Source of the DNA: Commensalibacter sp963921845
GTDB taxonomy: Bacteria; Pseudomonadota; Alphaproteobacteria; Acetobacterales; Acetobacteraceae
DNA: 16,485 nucleotides
NCBI RefSeq assembly: GCF_963921845.1
Contig: NZ_CAWUGZ010000010.1
Span: forward strand, 1 to 16,485
Direction of reading: 5' to 3'
Shown here: one piece after another, positions 15,167 to 16,485 of the stretch
How the letters are laid out: every line of letters begins with the position of its first letter
How positions within the stretch are numbered: position 1 is the stretch's first letter
Translations under genes and position numbers: made by a program
Notes under the pieces: model-generated
What the model was told of the DNA's origin: nothing
The model's database searches: none
Seen by the model: only the letters and a program-made list of their open reading frames with translations

Positions 15167-15901
15167 ATGAAAAATTTTGTTGTTGTGACTAGACCAGAAC
15201 CCGGTTTAAGCGAAACAATTGATCGAATAAATCAGTTAGGGTTCAATGCCCTAAGTATGCCCTTAATAGCTATTGAACCTTTAAAAATTAAATTTAATAT
15301 AAATAAACCGATTGGCGGAATTATTTTTACTAGTAGGCAGGCTATTAAACCAACTATCGATGTATTGTGTCGTAATGGAATTGAGTATTGCAATATTCCT
15401 GTCTATACAGTAGGGAAAATGACCGCTTTAGATGCGAAAAAAGGTGGTTTTAATAAAATTTTAAATGGTAATAAAGATTCTGAAACTTTATTGGAGTTGA
15501 TTAAAAACAGTTTTTTTTCCTTAGACAGTATCCTTTTTTATCCAACAGCAAAAAATAAAGGAAAATATTTAGAGCAAGGTTTGAAAAAAGCCCGTATTGA
15601 AGTTTGTCGATATGAAATTTATCAAACTCATGCTGTACATTGTTTAGACAAACATTTTATTGATTATTTAAACCATGGAACTATAGACACTATACTTTTC
15701 TTTTCCTTACAATCCGTAAAAAATTTTGCTGATTTATTGCCTGAAAAATATGTGAATGATCTAAGAAATGTTAACGCAGTAGGTATAAGTTACAAATTAT
15801 ATTCAGCATTAAAACAATTTAAGTGGAAACGTCTTGTGGTTTCTCAGCAACCCAATACGGATGAAATGCTTTTTATTTTAAAAGCATTTCTTAAAGATTG
15901 A
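15167..15901 (+). CDS. hemD: uroporphyrinogen-III synthase
   Basis: HemD closes hydroxymethylbilane into uroporphyrinogen III while inverting ring D. The family is weakly conserved, so its position directly after hemC is part of the evidence. The 244-residue product (from the ATG at 15167) shows the usual two-lobed pattern. The N-terminal strand VVVTRPEPG is at 5-13, IIFTSRQAIK at 52-61 and FYPTAKNKGKYLEQGLKKA at 124-142. RYEIYQT (148-154) carries the conserved Tyr region, ILFFSLQSVKNF is at 176-187, and the ending VVSQQPNTDEM is at 224-234. A TTG at 15140 would overlap hemC and add nine unrelated residues, so I reject it. The stop codon is one base from the stop of the opposing secB gene. 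Confidence 0.88.
   Translation: MKNFVVVTRPEPGLSETIDRINQLGFNALSMPLIAIEPLKIKFNINKPIGGIIFTSRQAIKPTIDVLCRNGIEYCNIPVYTVGKMTALDAKKGGFNKILNGNKDSETLLELIKNSFFSLDSILFYPTAKNKGKYLEQGLKKARIEVCRYEIYQTHAVHCLDKHFIDYLNHGTIDTILFFSLQSVKNFADLLPEKYVNDLRNVNAVGISYKLYSALKQFKWKRLVVSQQPNTDEMLFILKAFLKD
15863..15890. terminator. 11-bp inverted repeat at the hemD/secB convergent junction
   Basis: GAAATGCTTTT (15863-15873) and AAAAGCATTTC (15880-15890) pair perfectly around a 6-base loop, TATTTT. The hairpin lies inside the last hemD codons (the segment ending LKAFLKD) and ends 8 bases before the stop. It is also downstream of secB on the minus strand. Neither strand has a separate T-run after the stem, so it is not a textbook intrinsic terminator; it could still act as a shared 3' end or stability hairpin. 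The repeat is certain; the function is inferred. Confidence 0.4.
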
Positions 15902-15902
15902 A

Positions 15903-16430
15903 CTAAGCGTGCCCAGCCTCTGAGTGAGTTTGTGCGGTTTTTTGAGCTTGTTTGCTCTGCCATAAGGCTACAAAATCAATAGGTTGTAATACAACTGGTG
16001 GGAATCCCCCATCTCGAGTGGCTTCACTTATAATATTTCTCGCATAAGGGAAAATTAATCTAGGTACTTCGACCATTAAAATAGGTTCTACCAATTCCTC
16101 CGGAGGTTGGTTTAAAGAAATAACAGCACAATAAGTGAGTTCAGTAATAAATACAACACGTGGAGTATCTTGGTCTGTTTTAGGTGTATCTTTGGCATCA
16201 ACTTTGATCATAAGACCTACTTCATAAACTCCTTCGTCGCTTAGTCGGCTGGCATTAACATCAATTGATACCGAAATGTGCGGGGCCTCTTTTAATGTTG
16301 CAAAAATTGTAGCCCCATGTGGGACTTCGAAAGAAAGATCTTTAACAAATTGCACATTAAGCGTTAAAGGGAGCGATGGAGGAGAATCTTTTGTTGGTGG
16401 TGTGGACGTGCTATTATTGGTTTCAGACAT
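15903..16430 (-). CDS. secB: protein-export chaperone SecB
   Basis: SecB is a cytosolic tetramer that keeps secretory precursors unfolded and passes them to SecA. The 175-residue protein is longer than E. coli SecB (155) because of a Pro/Ser/Thr-rich N-terminal tail (residues 1-22), a charged Thr-Asp linker at about 80-90 and an Ala/Gln-rich C-terminal tail. The core is well conserved: NVQFVKDLSFEVP at 25-37, ELTYCAVISL at 97-106, PRLIFPYARNIISEATRDGG at 123-142, and FPPVVLQPIDF at 143-153. The ATG at 16430 has a good ribosome site, AAGAGTG (16435-16441). It points away from hemD, with stops one base apart. A secreted substrate of the Sec pathway, the MRJP-family protein, is encoded in the same window, but no specific link is implied. 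Confidence 0.95.
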   Translation of the reverse strand: MSETNNSTSTPPTKDSPPSLPLTLNVQFVKDLSFEVPHGATIFATLKEAPHISVSIDVNASRLSDEGVYEVGLMIKVDAKDTPKTDQDTPRVVFITELTYCAVISLNQPPEELVEPILMVEVPRLIFPYARNIISEATRDGGFPPVVLQPIDFVALWQSKQAQKTAQTHSEAGHA

Positions 16431-16485
16431 ATTTCACTCTTGTAATTATAGGTTTATTAAGCACACATTAAATATGTGTAAATAT

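Noticed and set aside
16445..16472. TATAAT with a TTTAAT 16 bases away, as a secB promoter
   Set aside because: The -10 match is good, but the -35 is weak and transcription would start inside the ribosome binding site, leaving a leader of about 8 bases.
1..16485. CRISPR array, tRNA genes, insertion sequences or phage genes
   Set aside because: No spaced direct repeats, cloverleaf sequences, transposase motifs or phage-type proteins were seen anywhere in the window.

Overview
This window looks like a piece of an AT-rich alphaproteobacterial chromosome. The proteins are of alphaproteobacterial type: long GlnD with nucleotidyltransferase, HD and two ACT domains, SecB, and a glutathione-peroxidase homologue with a 'PSxDFGxQE' loop. 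The combination, together with a bacterial major-royal-jelly/yellow-family secreted protein, best fits the acetic-acid-bacterium side of the class (Acetobacteraceae, perhaps an insect-associated low-GC genus such as Commensalibacter). That placement is an inference from gene content and base composition, not something proven here. Most of the window is ordinary housekeeping DNA; I found no CRISPR array, phage, insertion sequence, tRNA or rRNA gene.

Layout. Bases 1-731 hold no convincing gene. The first 560 bases are extremely AT-rich; composition rises from about 580 on, which hints at relic coding sequence, and a perfect 8-bp inverted repeat lies at 455-473. Next come two divergent genes sharing a 226-bp promoter region: a secreted beta-propeller protein of the MRJP/yellow family (minus, 732-1865) and a TPR protein with a glycosyltransferase-like C-terminal domain (plus, 2092-3987). 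This is the accessory part of the window.

From 14017 down to 4113 six genes run head to tail on the minus strand: tsaD, gpsA, a glutathione-peroxidase-like gene, murJ, mutS and glnD. tsaD and gpsA overlap by 4 bp and the other gaps are 53-82 bp, so this may be one transcription unit or a few overlapping ones. The products serve tRNA t6A modification, glycerol-3-phosphate supply for phospholipids, peroxide reduction, lipid II flipping, mismatch repair and nitrogen signalling; they are linked by position rather than by one pathway. Divergent from tsaD, across only 56 bp, hemC and hemD run on the plus strand and encode consecutive steps of tetrapyrrole synthesis (porphobilinogen to hydroxymethylbilane to uroporphyrinogen III). 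hemD then meets secB (minus) tail to tail with a single base between the stop codons.

The points most worth a second look are small: the MRJP-family gene and the possible decayed sequence beside it, a CxxC motif and a missing catalytic Gln in the peroxidase homologue, an inverted repeat that could mask the ribosome binding site of that gene, and an 11-bp hairpin in the last codons of hemD at the hemD/secB junction. I did not find evidence for a new multi-gene system.
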